Assembly: GCF_014596445.1 (NCBI RefSeq)
Contig: NZ_MECL01000192.1
Coordinates: forward strand, 1 to 64,000
Direction: 5' to 3'
Source of the DNA: Streptomyces sp. CBMA29
GTDB taxonomy: Bacteria; Actinomycetota; Actinomycetes; Streptomycetales; Streptomycetaceae
DNA length: 64,000 bases
The notes beneath the pieces are model-generated. The model was not told the DNA's origin and ran no database searches. It was given only the letters and a program-made list of their open reading frames with translations. A program made the translations under genes and the position numbers. This document shows, piece after piece, positions 62,994 to 64,000 of the stretch; position 1 is the first letter of the stretch; the number at the start of each line of letters is the position of its first letter.

Positions 62994-64000
62994 GTGCGGT
63001 AGCCGCCGCCCGAGTTGCCGAAGCCGGTGAGCGTGCCGAAGCCGATGTTCTCGATGGTGAAGTCCTTGCCGAAGACCGTGCTCTTGACGGTCTCCTTCGT
63101 CACCGACGTCACCAGCCCCTTCGTGGCGCCGATGAGCGTCTTCCCGCGCTGCGTCAGGCCGTTCATGTCCATCGACAGGTGGCCCAGCGCACGGCGTTCG
63201 GCGCCCGACATCGCGGAGATCGGGCCGCTGTAGTAGAGCCGGGGGATCTTGGCGAAGCCCTTGTCGACCAGCGGCGAGATCCCGGCGCCGATGGTGTTGC
63301 CCGCGAGGTTGGCCAGGAAGTTCTTCTTGACGTTCGTCCAGCCGCCGTTCATGGCGTCCTTGAGGGTGTCCTTGCCCAGGCCCTTGGCGAAGCCGAAGGC
63401 GACCTTGCGGAAGCCGCTGAGGTCTTCGCCGTACTTCCACACCTTGATGACGTTCTGGTACTTCCGCTCGGCCTGGAGGATCTTGACCGCCCACTTCAGC
63501 TTGCCGATCTCACCCGCCTTGACCAGCATGCTGACCTTGCCCATCACCGGGATGCAGTCCAGCGCGGCGAACAGCAGATCGCCCCAACCCGCCTTGCCCT
63601 GAATGAACTTCACCAAGGTGTCGGCGAAGACCAGCAAGGCCGCGGCCAGCACGATCCAGGCCAGCGGGCCGCCGATGAACAGCAGCAGGATGCCGCCGAT
63701 GGCGACGATCACCTTGAGGATCGGGAGGATGACGCTCCACGCCTTGACCAGGAAGTCCCCGAGCTTCTGGTACCACTTCTTGTTGTGGATGCCGACGTCG
63801 GAGGCGTGGTCGAGGTCCTTCTTGAGGACGTCCACCGCGGTGCCGTGGTTGGTACCGGCCTCCTGCGCCTTCTTGCGCAGCTCGGCCAACTGCTGCTGAA
63901 TACCGGACACCTGGCCCGCGACCTGGTTCTTGTGGGCGTCGGCCTGCTGGGCGTTGCGGACCGCCTGGCGGACCTTGTCCGGGTCGGGCGGCGGAACGTT
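62981..64000 (-). CDS. Membrane protein, possibly type VII secretion-associated; 5' end missing
   Basis: The frame is open to the right edge, so the start is outside; 339 residues are visible. The N-terminal visible part is a charged helix (PPPDPDKVRQAVRNAQQADA and onward to KKAQEAGTNHGTAVD) like WXG100-type hairpins. Strong hydrophobic segments follow (AWSVILPILKVIVAIGGILL, LAWIVLAAALLVFADTLV), then a soluble Gly-rich part. WXG-like N-termini with such helices occur in type VII-linked toxins, but no toxin domain is recognisable here. A GTG at 63910 could be an internal start. Confidence 0.6.
   Translation of the reverse strand, partial: NVPPPDPDKVRQAVRNAQQADAHKNQVAGQVSGIQQQLAELRKKAQEAGTNHGTAVDVLKKDLDHASDVGIHNKKWYQKLGDFLVKAWSVILPILKVIVAIGGILLLFIGGPLAWIVLAAALLVFADTLVKFIQGKAGWGDLLFAALDCIPVMGKVSMLVKAGEIGKLKWAVKILQAERKYQNVIKVWKYGEDLSGFRKVAFGFAKGLGKDTLKDAMNGGWTNVKKNFLANLAGNTIGAGISPLVDKGFAKIPRLYYSGPISAMSGAERRALGHLSMDMNGLTQRGKTLIGATKGLVTSVTKETVKSTVFGKDFTIENIGFGTLTGFGNSGGGYRTGRH

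Overview
The window is high-GC actinobacterial DNA, almost certainly from a Streptomyces chromosome. The pointers are codons ending in G or C, many GTG starts with ATGA/GTGA stop-start overlaps, an ergothioneine (egt) cluster, an XRE/DUF397/HATPase regulatory set, an ECF sigma factor with a CU044_5270-type partner, and two separate sets of complex I genes.

Layout. 1-8932 (+) is the 3' part of the main nuo operon (end of nuoG, then nuoH-I-J-K-L-M-N), closed by a perfect 17-bp hairpin with a T run. 9030-14507 (-) is an accessory cassette of five genes: a Crp-type cyclic-nucleotide-binding regulator, a class III cyclase-like protein, a degenerate P-loop/helical-repeat protein, an SPFH-like protein and a small three-helix membrane protein resembling Pycsar effectors (PycTM). 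14899-15602 (-) is a VapBC pair. 15729-20338 (-) is egtABCD, with egtC and egtD in one uninterrupted frame. 20852-28857 holds a long-chain polyprenyl diphosphate synthase, a secreted LolA-like protein, an ABC exporter, a sirtuin, a DUF4259 protein, a ketopantoate reductase-like protein and its divergent TetR regulator. 29014-35501 carries the ECF sigma pair, the DUF397/XRE/HATPase genes, a surface protein and RarD. 35687-39754 holds a small exported protein, a QorB-like oxidoreductase with HxlR regulator, and an RHH regulator, DUF4097 protein and truncated ABC ATPase. 39850-42862 (-) is korAB. 43068-47875 holds a LuxR response regulator, a quinone oxidoreductase and two tandem paralogous histidine kinases. 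48122-58302 (+) is a second nuo cluster (A2 B2 C2 H2 I2 J2 K2 L2 M2 N2) with no nuoD, E, F or G. 58464-64000 holds htpX, yccF, a double-MarR regulator, a Bcp peroxiredoxin, a hemerythrin protein, a membrane protein and the 3' part of a possible type VII-associated protein.

How the parts may work together. Much of the window is menaquinone respiration: complex I, a second complex I-like module, the polyprenyl synthase likely to make the menaquinone tail, and quinone-reductase-like proteins. KorAB reduces ferredoxin, and the second nuo set keeps the iron-sulfur subunits B and I but lacks the NADH-input subunits E, F and G, so ferredoxin is a plausible donor (inference).

The most unusual region is 9.0-14.5 kb. 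A nucleotide cyclase-like protein, a cyclic-nucleotide-binding protein and a PycTM-like membrane protein are combined with a degenerate NTPase and an SPFH protein in a tightly coupled gene string. This looks like a cyclic-nucleotide signalling or anti-phage system related to Pycsar but with extra components. Function is inferred only.
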